From the NCBI GenBank assembly GCA_937902275.1, contig CALFNW010000155.1, forward strand, positions 1-28,430: a stretch of DNA of 28,430 bases, given 5' to 3'. Positions within the stretch are counted from its first letter, which is position 1. Each line of letters opens with the position of its first letter. This stretch comes from UBA4717 sp002404395. GTDB lineage: Bacteria > Bacillota > Clostridia > Oscillospirales > CAG-272. The notes below the pieces were generated by a model that was given only the letters and a program-made list of their open reading frames with translations, was not told the DNA's origin and searched no databases. Made by a program: the position numbers and the translations under genes. Below are positions 1 to 6,648 of the stretch, one piece after another.

Positions 1-1046
1 TCATAATCGCGTTCATCATGCGCCGGCACCGCCATTATCGCACCCGTGCCGTAGCCCATCATGACGTAGTCCGAGATGTAGATCGACACTTCCCCGCCGG
101 TTGCCGGATTGACCGCACGAAGTCCGTCTATGCACACGCCGGTCTTGTCTTTGACAAGCTGTGTGCGCTCAAATTCCGTCTTTTTTGAACATTCCTCACG
201 ATATTTGTCAAGTTCGCCAATGTTTTTGATACGATCGCGATATTTTTCGATTATCGGATGCTCGGGTGCTATTACCATAAAGGTAACGCCGAACATCGTG
301 TCGCAACGGGTCGTGTATATTCTGAGTTTATCTGCGGTTCCCGCAATTTCAAAGTTAACAAACGCACCGGTCGATTTGCCGATCCAATTTTCCTGCTGCA
401 GCTTTATGTTCGGCAGATAATCCACTTCATCAAGTCCCTTGAGCAGCTTGTCGGCATACTCGGTTATGCGCAAATACCATACCGATTTGGATTTCTGCAC
501 TATATCGCTGTGGCAGATATCGCACTTGCCTCCCTGCGAGTCCTCGTTTGAAAGCACTACTTTACAGCAGGGACAATAGTTAACAAGCGCATTGTCGCGA
601 AAAACAAGTCCGTTATCGAACATTTTGCGGAATATCCACTGTGTCCACTTGTAATAGCCCTCCTCGGTGGTGTCGATAACTCTCGACCAATCAAAGGAGA
701 ATCCGACGCGCTTAAGCTGCGAGCTGAACTTGGCAATATTGTCATCTGTAACGCGTCTCGGATGAGTGCCCGTCTTTATCGCGTAATTTTCGGTCGGAAG
801 TCCGTATGCATCAAATCCGATCGGGAAAAGTACATTATACCCCTGCATACGGCGTTTTCTCGAAATTACTTCAAGCCCCGAATATGCCTTGATATGTCCG
901 ACGTGCATCCCGGCACCGCTTGGGTAGGGGAACTCCACAAGACCGTAAAATTTCTTTTTTGAAAAATCATCGCTCGCCTCAAAGGCATGAGCCTCATTCC
1001 AACGCTTTTGCCATTTCGGCTCAATTGTTTTAAAATCGTGCTTCAC
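1..1046 (-). CDS. leuS: Leucyl-tRNA synthetase, N-terminal part (cut by window start)
   Basis: Charges tRNA-Leu with leucine in the cytoplasm. About 348 N-terminal residues are visible. The class-I catalytic core shows PYPSGAGMHVGH (the HIGH-type motif), followed by a zinc-knuckle-like pair CPCC...CDIC and the editing-domain signature YGTGAIMAVPAHDERD close to the window edge, so the C-terminal catalytic half and anticodon domain lie outside. The start is a GTG at 1044-1046, chosen because GGAG sits six bases upstream and the protein then begins MKHDFKTIEPKWQ, as in the family. It is the last visible gene of the long minus-strand array, 67 bases after rsfS, the usual Firmicutes order. No T-box leader is visible in that short gap, so it is probably transcribed by read-through. 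Confidence 0.96.
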   Translation of the reverse strand, partial: MKHDFKTIEPKWQKRWNEAHAFEASDDFSKKKFYGLVEFPYPSGAGMHVGHIKAYSGLEVISRKRRMQGYNVLFPIGFDAYGLPTENYAIKTGTHPRRVTDDNIAKFSSQLKRVGFSFDWSRVIDTTEEGYYKWTQWIFRKMFDNGLVFRDNALVNYCPCCKVVLSNEDSQGGKCDICHSDIVQKSKSVWYLRITEYADKLLKGLDEVDYLPNIKLQQENWIGKSTGAFVNFEIAGTADKLRIYTTRCDTMFGVTFMVIAPEHPIIEKYRDRIKNIGELDKYREECSKKTEFERTQLVKDKTGVCIDGLRAVNPATGGEVSIYISDYVMMGYGTGAIMAVPAHDERDY

Positions 1047-1113
1047 AATCTGCTCCGTTCCGCGGTCTGATCATACGACCGCCAATCATTTATTCATCGT
1101 AACAAGCATTAAC

Positions 1114-1551
1114 TCATTCATGCAAGAGTGACGAAATATCTACATTTTCCGAATCCGCCCAGAATTTTTCAAGCTTATAAAATTCACGGCTCTCTCTGCC
1201 GAAAATGTGTACAAGAATGTTGCCGAAATCCATGACTATCCAACTGCCTTCTGCGTATCCGTCCATTCTTATGGGCGGATTTTTTGCAAGGGTCAGCTTA
1301 TACTCAAGCTCGCCGGCAAGGCTTTTTATCATTGTGCTCGAAGTACCGCTGCACACAACAAAATACTCTGCAAGCACCGTTTGCTCTTCAACATGAAGTA
1401 ACTTTATGTCGCGAGCCTTCTTGGAGTCAAGTATTTTGATGATCTCCTTGGCGACTTCAAGCGCCGTGGCAGTGCTCAAATCCATTTCGGAGTATACGCG
1501 CTCCGAGGTGTTTTCATTTTCGTTGTTCAATTCTCTGTTTTCGTTTTCCAT
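1114..1551 (-). CDS. rsfS: Ribosomal silencing factor RsfS (Iojap family)
   Basis: Binds ribosomal protein L14 and blocks subunit joining under starvation (family knowledge). The 145-residue protein has an acidic, Asn/Glu-rich N-terminus and then the Iojap/DUF143 core: DIKLLHVEEQTVLAEYFVVCSG, MDGYAEGSWIVMDFGNILVHIF and a terminal FYKLEKFW. The frame is open up to 1605, but the ATG at 1549-1551 is preferred because AAAGGA lies five bases upstream and the longer version would overlap the preceding gene. It starts 19 bases after the LCP gene and lies just before leuS, a conserved neighbourhood. Length and motifs are normal for the family. Confidence 0.93.
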   Translation of the reverse strand: MENENRELNNENENTSERVYSEMDLSTATALEVAKEIIKILDSKKARDIKLLHVEEQTVLAEYFVVCSGTSSTMIKSLAGELEYKLTLAKNPPIRMDGYAEGSWIVMDFGNILVHIFGRESREFYKLEKFWADSENVDISSLLHE

Positions 1552-1570
1552 ATATTTCCTTTCTGCTTGT

Positions 1571-3097
1571 TTACTCTTCCTCGGGAATTTCACAATCGGT
1601 ATCATCAGTCTCGTCGATCATATCGGTATCGGAAGCTTCTGCGCTGTCGGAAACTTCAATAGTTTCGGGATCCGCCGTGCTTTCCGATGCGACTGTATCG
1701 GAAGCGGTAGCCGGATCATCGGTCACGGCGCTCTCGGAACTGTCGGCAGATATCTCGGTCGTGTCGCTTGTTTCGGTCACGGCCTCTGTCACCGCCTCGG
1801 TCACTGCTTCGGTGACCGCACCGGTAGTGACTTCGGGCTCCGGAGGTTTTTGCGTGCCCGTATGTACGCCGTCCAAGAGCGGTATATATATACCGTCCGA
1901 ATCTATCGAATCTCCGGTATTTACGTCGTAGCTTACATCGGTCCTCCGGTATATATCGTTCACGGTCTTATTGCTTTCGTCGGTAAAACAAAGCGAACGG
2001 TCAAAGAGCGCATCGGTTATATCCGAATCGTACACATTGAAATATTTATTGATTATTTCGATAACGCTGCTTCTGTAGAGCACATAATACCATGCATAGC
2101 CGTCGTTGATCGCCACACCGGGCAGCGTGAGCATAGTGATCTGAGACATATCTATCGAAAGCGCCGACTTCGCATAATATACAGCATCACCGAGCGCCAT
2201 ATCGGTAGTCACGTTTTTCATGACCTGCTCAACGATCTTTGCGATCTTGTCAACCGTAAAGCTTGCCTTTACCTGCTTGATGAGCGCGGTCATCAAAAGC
2301 TTTTGCGCATTGGTTCTGCCGATATCCGCCTGCACGTATCCGCTTCTGAATCTGACGAATTTTGCCGCTGTTTCGCCGTCAAGCACCTGATATCCCTTTT
2401 TTATGTGAATATACAGATCCTGGAATTCGTCCTCATAATCCATATCATACGGCACATCAAGCGGTACTCCGCCGATAATATCCACGATATTTGAAAATGC
2501 GTCAAGGTTAACCAGCGCGTAGTTGTCGATCTCAATGCTCATTGACTTTTCAAGCAGATCGGCAAAGTCCCGCATGGCCGTGTTGTACGGAGTCTTGTCT
2601 TTGGCTCTCACTGCCTTGTTGAACATATATGCCATCATGCTGTTGATTTTGTGCGCATATCCGTCATATTCGATATATGTGTCGCGCGGTATCTGCATTA
2701 TGCTGAGCTTTCCGTCGTTGACATTATAATTGACAACCATTATAACATCGGTATTAAGCGCGACTTTGTCCTTGCCGACCACAAGGAAGTTATACACTCC
2801 GTCAAGCCGTTTGTACTCGGTCGGACGGTTTGCACTTGCCTCCTTGGCATTGTCAAGGAAACCGCGAAGCGACTCGTAAAAGGTCAGCTTATACGGTCCT
2901 TTGTCCGACAAATTCGCTTTGTTTACGATAGTCGGATTGTAATACGGCCCGTGACGGTCAACGCTCGGCTTGTACACCTTGATATATGCAAAAATGCCGC
3001 AGACAAGCACCGCAATGACAGCAAATATCACAAGCACGGCAGTTTTACATGCAGAGGTACTGCGTCCCTTTATCTTATTTTTATCCTTTTTTTTCAT
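1571..3097 (-). CDS. LytR-CpsA-Psr (LCP) family cell-wall glycopolymer transferase
   Basis: LCP enzymes attach anionic glycopolymers from lipid carriers to peptidoglycan on the outer face of the membrane. A lysine-rich cytoplasmic N-terminus (1-18) is followed by one membrane helix (about 19-39). The LCP domain (about 100-320) shows NFLVVGKD, TDVIMVVNYN and the conserved IPRDTYIE (Arg138, Asp139), then INSMMAYMF and FVRFRSGYVQADIGR. The last 90 residues are a low-complexity Thr/Glu/Asp/Ser tail containing about four tandem TEAV units encoded by a 12-bp DNA repeat. The tail probably acts as an extracellular spacer (inference). The gene lies between yqeK and rsfS, a common Clostridia arrangement. 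At 508 residues it is longer than a bare LCP protein because of the tail. Confidence 0.93.
   Translation of the reverse strand: MKKKDKNKIKGRSTSACKTAVLVIFAVIAVLVCGIFAYIKVYKPSVDRHGPYYNPTIVNKANLSDKGPYKLTFYESLRGFLDNAKEASANRPTEYKRLDGVYNFLVVGKDKVALNTDVIMVVNYNVNDGKLSIMQIPRDTYIEYDGYAHKINSMMAYMFNKAVRAKDKTPYNTAMRDFADLLEKSMSIEIDNYALVNLDAFSNIVDIIGGVPLDVPYDMDYEDEFQDLYIHIKKGYQVLDGETAAKFVRFRSGYVQADIGRTNAQKLLMTALIKQVKASFTVDKIAKIVEQVMKNVTTDMALGDAVYYAKSALSIDMSQITMLTLPGVAINDGYAWYYVLYRSSVIEIINKYFNVYDSDITDALFDRSLCFTDESNKTVNDIYRRTDVSYDVNTGDSIDSDGIYIPLLDGVHTGTQKPPEPEVTTGAVTEAVTEAVTEAVTETSDTTEISADSSESAVTDDPATASDTVASESTADPETIEVSDSAEASDTDMIDETDDTDCEIPEEE
1773..1820 (-). repeat. 12-bp tandem repeat inside the LCP gene
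   Basis: Four imperfect copies of a 12-bp unit (plus strand tcggtcacggcc-like) encode Thr-Glu-Ala-Val units at about residues 426-441 of the LCP protein. Because 12 is a multiple of 3, gain or loss of units would change tail length without breaking the frame. Confidence 0.85.
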
Positions 3098-3118
3098 TTA
3101 CTCAAATATCCGAGCCTT

Positions 3119-3754
3119 TCAAATACTTTGTTTCTTCATTCGCACTTTTTCGATCTCGTCGTTGCGCGCATCGACGGTATCAGGCGCAATCGGAGCGTTG
3201 TCGTCAAGCAGAGCGCGTATAGTCATATCATATGACATTATCATTGTTTCGGAAAGCAGTTCAAGCAGTGCATCGTAAGTCCGGCACTTCTCAGCTTTTG
3301 AAAAGAAAAACTTACGCAGCTTCACACAATCATCGAATGTTCGGGTATCCTCAATATAGTCGGCAAGATACAAAAGCTTCTCAAACAGCGGCATATCCCG
3401 TCTGCCTGTCGTATGATAGCAGATCGCCGAAAACACTTCATCATCCACCGCCGCACCGAAACGCTCACGCGCCAGATACGCGCCGGTACGTGCGTGAAAT
3501 AACTTCGGTGAGATAAGATCGCTTTTTTCAAGCTTTATCCCGTATTTTTTACAAAGCTCAAGCTGTTTTTCAACCTTGTATTCCTTGGTCAGATCATGTA
3601 ACAGCGCGGCAAAGCAAAGCTTTTCCGCCTTTTCGGGACAGAAGTGCGCGGCAAGCTCCGCCGCTGCTCTTTCGACCCCGAGCGTATGAGCAAAACGTTT
3701 TGCACTCATTTCATGTGAGATCTCACTTCTCACCTTATCAAGTTGATAATCCAA
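3119..3754 (-). CDS. yqeK: YqeK-type HD-domain hydrolase (Ap4A symmetrical hydrolase)
   Basis: YqeK proteins hydrolyse diadenosine tetraphosphate to two ADP (family knowledge). The 211 residues carry a metal-binding HD pattern: His23 in AKRFAHTLGVERAA, His53-Asp54 in FAALLHDLTKEY, and H-x-R/G motifs in PKLFHARTGAYLARERFG and ICYHTTGRRDMP, followed by LYLADYIEDTR. The start is a TTG at 3752-3754 with GGAA seven bases upstream; the first ATG, 15 codons later, would trim the helix before the first metal ligand. A GC-rich hairpin (3767-3781) lies just upstream of the ribosome binding site. It sits between nadD and the LCP gene, the standard order. Family assignment is firm; the start less so. Confidence 0.92.
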   Translation of the reverse strand: MDYQLDKVRSEISHEMSAKRFAHTLGVERAAAELAAHFCPEKAEKLCFAALLHDLTKEYKVEKQLELCKKYGIKLEKSDLISPKLFHARTGAYLARERFGAAVDDEVFSAICYHTTGRRDMPLFEKLLYLADYIEDTRTFDDCVKLRKFFFSKAEKCRTYDALLELLSETMIMSYDMTIRALLDDNAPIAPDTVDARNDEIEKVRMKKQSI

Positions 3755-3766
3755 AATCGTTTCCGT

Positions 3767-3781
3767 ACCGCCGTCGGCGGT
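3767..3781 (-). other. Small GC-rich hairpin upstream of yqeK
   Basis: A perfect ACCGCC-GTC-GGCGGT inverted repeat lies about 12 bases before the TTG start of yqeK. It resembles the GCCGCC-GTA-GGCGGC hairpin of the 112-bp repeat found upstream of nadD. It may affect mRNA stability or yqeK translation (inference). Confidence 0.5.
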
Positions 3782-3808
3782 CCATTTTTACCGACCCGCA
3801 GAACGCCG

Positions 3809-4423
3809 TCACACCGCGTTCGTACGGTAGAGCCGATGTTTTAAAATGTATTTTTCCACTTTTTCGGGTACTTCGCCCGAAATACTTATTCCCTTTGCAA
3901 GCTTTTCGCGCAGTTCGCTTGAGGACACCTTGATCGGCTCAAAGGCGAACTCGACGATGTGCGCGCCGTATTCCGACTCCAGAAAATGCTTTTGTTCGGC
4001 GATCGGCGCATCATTGTCTGCGTCGGATTCGCGCCTTCCGAGCACGATCACGGCAAGCTCGAAAATTCTGCGCGGATCTTTCCAAGTCTCAAGCGTCAGA
4101 AACATATCGGTTCCGCATAAAAGGTAGTAGTCGCCGTTTTTTTGCTTTCGAAGCTCCTCAAGCGTATCAACGGTGTAGCTCTTGCCGCCTCTCAATATCT
4201 CAATATCCGAAACGCAGATGCGCGGATCGTTCTCAAACGCCAGCCTCAGCATATCAAGCCGTTCGGCGCAGTTCGCCCCGAGTACCTCATGCTTGTGCGG
4301 CGGCAAAAATGTTGGTATTACAAGCAACCTGTCAAGCGCAAGCTCATTCATAAAATGCTCGGCAGCTTTAATATGTCCGTTATGGACGGGAGAAAATGTG
4401 CCGCCGTACACACCTATACGCAT
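3809..4423 (-). CDS. nadD: Nicotinate-nucleotide adenylyltransferase
   Basis: Makes nicotinic acid adenine dinucleotide from NaMN and ATP in NAD biosynthesis. The 204-residue protein begins MRIGVYGGTFSPVHNGH, the nucleotidyltransferase GxFxPxHxGH motif at residues 6-17. It continues with VIPTFLPPHK, LLCGTDMFLTLETWKDP and the C-terminal VSSSELREKLAKG, equivalent to the ISSTxIR motif. The start is the ATG at 4421-4423 with GGAG four bases upstream. An open frame runs on to 4516, but those extra codons are translated repeat DNA and are rejected. The ribosome binding site sits at the edge of the 112-bp tandem repeat, so the mRNA leader of nadD is that repeat. Confidence 0.95.
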   Translation of the reverse strand: MRIGVYGGTFSPVHNGHIKAAEHFMNELALDRLLVIPTFLPPHKHEVLGANCAERLDMLRLAFENDPRICVSDIEILRGGKSYTVDTLEELRKQKNGDYYLLCGTDMFLTLETWKDPRRIFELAVIVLGRRESDADNDAPIAEQKHFLESEYGAHIVEFAFEPIKVSSSELREKLAKGISISGEVPEKVEKYILKHRLYRTNAV

Positions 4424-4428
4424 ATCAC

Positions 4429-4692
4429 TCCACACCGCCGTAGGCGGCTCATAAAACAAACGGCAATTTTCGCAGGCGAAGCCTCGGAAATTGCTAAGCG
4501 AAGCTGCCAGCCTCACTCATTTCAGACTATACCTTCGCGGTCCACGCCGCACAAGGCGGCTCATAAAATAAACGGCAATTTTCGCAGGCAAAGCCTCTGA
4601 AATTGCTAAGCGAGCTGCCAGCCTCACTCATTTCAGACTATACCTTCGCGGTCCACGCCGCCGTAGGCGACTCATAAAACAAACGGCAATTT
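4429..4692 (-). repeat. Intergenic tandem repeat, 111-112 bp unit, about 2.4 copies, with internal hairpins
   Basis: This fills most of the 322-base gap between yhbY and nadD. Copies begin at 4429, 4541 and 4652 with tccac(a/g)ccg. The first two are nearly identical over their whole length, and the third stops matching at about 4692. Each full unit contains a long stem-loop: outer arms caattt/aaattg, inner arms aggc/gcct around a gaa loop. Copies 1 and 3 also hold ccgcc-gta-ggcg, which is degraded in copy 2 (cgcacaaggcgg). The unit contains no convincing gene and no CRISPR-like spacers. It behaves like a structured intergenic repeat (REP/MITE-like, inference) that has duplicated in place. Its end abuts the nadD ribosome binding site. 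The stretch 4693-4745 up to the yhbY stop shows nothing else I recognise. Confidence 0.85.
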
Positions 4693-4745
4693 CCGTTTCG
4701 GCTTTACCGACAATCGTGAAACAGAGATCACGCCTTCACGCAATT

Positions 4746-5036
4746 CTACGGAAGTATTATTTTTTTCTTTTCCTTCGATTCCTTGTAGAGTACGAACTTC
4801 GTACCTATCACCTGGACTGCTTCGGCTTCACAGCGCTCGGCAAGCTCGGACGCTGCTTCGCGCGGAGAATACTCCGAATTTTCAAGCACTCTTAATTTGA
4901 TAAGCTCACGCGCTTCAAGCGCATCCGAGATCTGACGGCACATATTATCGCCGATCCCACCCTTGCCGATCTGAAATATCGTATCTATGCCGTTTGCCAA
5001 CGTACGCAGATACGCTCTCTGTTTACTTGTTATCAT
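4746..5036 (-). CDS. yhbY: YhbY-family RNA-binding protein (CRM domain)
   Basis: A single CRM domain protein of the type that associates with pre-50S ribosomal particles (family knowledge). The 96 residues match the family in length and pattern: MITSKQRAYLRTLAN, the GxxG loop in FQIGKGGIGDN (GKGG at 24-27), then ISDALEARELIKLRVLEN and VQVIGTKFVLYKES. The start overlaps the rdgB stop by four bases (ATGA at 5033-5036), so translation is probably coupled. The Clostridia gene obgE often found upstream is absent here; rdgB takes its place. Confidence 0.94.
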   Translation of the reverse strand: MITSKQRAYLRTLANGIDTIFQIGKGGIGDNMCRQISDALEARELIKLRVLENSEYSPREAASELAERCEAEAVQVIGTKFVLYKESKEKKKIILP

Positions 5037-5743
5037 ATTTTACCTTCAAAACTCCGAAGTATTGCGTCAAGCTGTGAAGCAAACTTCCGCATTGCATTTC
5101 CTCTGTGACTTACCTCATTTTTCTCATCCGAGGTCAGCTCGGCAAAGGTCTTGCCGAATTTTTCTACATAGAAAAGCGGATCGTATCCGAAGCCGCCGTT
5201 CCCTCTTTCGGATCCAAGGATAACGCCCTCACATTCTCCGCGAACCGAAAAACCACGATAATTACGGTGCTCGTTAAGGGGGGCACCGTCAAGTGTACGC
5301 TCTATAAGAGTGCCCTCATTTAGAACAGTACCGTCAAACGAATATAACGGATCATTTTCGGGAAACAGCAACGTGATCACCGAAACAAAACGTGCCGTGC
5401 GTCTGAACTTCGGCACCTCCGCTAATTTTTCAAGCAGTTTTCGGTTGTTTCGCTTATCGTCGCACGGTTCACCCGAATATCTCGCCGAATACACGCCCGG
5501 CTCGCCGTTCAGTGCATCGACTTCAAGCCCCGAATCATCGGCAAGTCCGATCTTTCCGAAGCTTATCGGTACCGCCGCCTTGATTTCGGAGTTTGCTTCA
5601 AATGTGCTGCCGTTTTCCTCGATCTCGCCCGAGAAGCCTATGCTCTCAAGCGGAAATACGCAAATCGATCCGCCGAGCGGCAAAAGCAATTTGTTTATCT
5701 CTGCGATCTTATGTGCGTTGTGTGATGCAAGTATAATATTCAT
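5033..5743 (-). CDS. rdgB: XTP/dITP diphosphatase (RdgB/HAM1 family)
   Basis: Hydrolyses non-canonical purine nucleoside triphosphates (XTP, dITP, ITP) to monophosphates, keeping them out of DNA and RNA. The N-terminus MNIILASHNAHKIAEI carries the SHNxxK substrate motif. ENGSTFEANSEIKA, GLADDSGLEVDALNGEPGV and the GNGGFGYDPLFYVE ending are family signatures. At 236 residues it is about 30-40 longer than usual. The extra residues fall between VSVITLLFPENDP and VRGECEGVILG, where a charged loop (around IERTLDGAPLNEHRNYRGF) is inserted; catalytic motifs are unaffected. Its start overlaps the ftsY stop (ATGA, 5740-5743) and its stop overlaps the yhbY start. Confidence 0.94.
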   Translation of the reverse strand: MNIILASHNAHKIAEINKLLLPLGGSICVFPLESIGFSGEIEENGSTFEANSEIKAAVPISFGKIGLADDSGLEVDALNGEPGVYSARYSGEPCDDKRNNRKLLEKLAEVPKFRRTARFVSVITLLFPENDPLYSFDGTVLNEGTLIERTLDGAPLNEHRNYRGFSVRGECEGVILGSERGNGGFGYDPLFYVEKFGKTFAELTSDEKNEVSHRGNAMRKFASQLDAILRSFEGKI

Positions 5744-6648
5744 ACTTCAAACAGTGCCTTTACAAAATCCGTACTTGAAAACTCCTGCATATCATCGGTC
5801 TTTTCACCGACTCCGATGAATTTCACGGGAATATCAAGCTCTTTCTTTATAGAAAATACAATTCCGCCCTTTGCCGTTCCGTCAAGCTTTGTGAGCACAA
5901 GTCCCGTAATATCCGCGGCATTTTTAAATTCCTTTGCCTGATTTACCGCATTCTGACCGGTCGTCGCGTCAAGCACCAACAGCGTTTCGCGTGAAGCGTC
6001 CGGCAACTCTCTGTCGATAACGCGATTGATTTTGGCAAGCTCATCCATAAGATTTTTCTTGTTGTGAAGTCTGCCGGCAGTATCGATTATAAGCACATCG
6101 CATCCGCGCTTTTTGGCAGCGTTCACCGCATCGTATACCACCGCTGCAGGGTCTCCGCCCTCATCGTGCTTTATAAGCTCAACGCCCACTCGCTCAGCCC
6201 AGACCGACAGCTGATCTATTGCCGCCGCACGGAAGGTGTCCGCCGCGGCAAGCAGTACGTTTTTGCCGTCTGCCTTAAGGCGGTTTGCAATTTTGGCGAT
6301 CGACGTGGTCTTGCCGACTCCGTTTACCCCGATGACGAGGATCACGGACGGCTTGGTATCAAGCTTCAGCGGTTCGGCTTCGCCGATCATCTCTTCAAGT
6401 ATTGAACAAAGTGCCGCCTTTGCCGCTTCGGGATCGCTTATGCGCTCGTCGCGAATGCGTTCCCTCAGCTTTTCGATTATTTCTTCAGATGAAGCAAAGC
6501 CCACATCCGCCATAATCAGCAATTCTTCAAGTTCTTCAAGCATATCTTCATCCACGCGGACAAAGCGCTTGAAAAGGCTGTTTACCTGTCCGAAAACCGA
6601 CTCTTTGGTTTTGGTAAGTCCCGCCTTCAGTTTTTCAAAAAATCCCAT
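5740..6648 (-). CDS. ftsY: Signal recognition particle receptor FtsY
   Basis: SRP-receptor GTPase that docks SRP-ribosome complexes at the membrane for co-translational insertion. The 302 residues comprise a short helical N-terminus, the N domain (to about 95) and the G domain. Visible motifs are the P-loop GVNGVGKTT (107-115), AADTFRAAA (135-143), DTAGR (189-193), TKLDGTAKGG (253-262) and FIGVGEKTDDM near the end. It lacks the long acidic A domain of enterobacterial FtsY, as is normal in Firmicutes. It follows smc with a one-base overlap (TAATG) and overlaps rdgB by four bases. Cytoplasmic and membrane-peripheral. Confidence 0.97.
   Translation of the reverse strand: MGFFEKLKAGLTKTKESVFGQVNSLFKRFVRVDEDMLEELEELLIMADVGFASSEEIIEKLRERIRDERISDPEAAKAALCSILEEMIGEAEPLKLDTKPSVILVIGVNGVGKTTSIAKIANRLKADGKNVLLAAADTFRAAAIDQLSVWAERVGVELIKHDEGGDPAAVVYDAVNAAKKRGCDVLIIDTAGRLHNKKNLMDELAKINRVIDRELPDASRETLLVLDATTGQNAVNQAKEFKNAADITGLVLTKLDGTAKGGIVFSIKKELDIPVKFIGVGEKTDDMQEFSSTDFVKALFEV

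Noticed and set aside
1047..1113. T-box riboswitch before leuS
   Set aside because: The gap to rsfS is only 67 bases, with no T-box sequence or terminator hairpin.
1406..2494. 362-codon plus-strand open frame
   Set aside because: It lies opposite the LCP gene and rsfS, whose motifs and ribosome binding sites are clear; its product is compositionally odd and matches nothing.
4424..4516. N-terminal extension of nadD by 31 codons
   Set aside because: The extra codons are repeat DNA, the candidate GTG lacks a ribosome binding site, and NadD normally starts at MRIGVYGGTF.
4429..4692. CRISPR array
   Set aside because: The repeat unit is 111-112 bp with no unique spacers and no cas genes; it is a plain tandem duplication.
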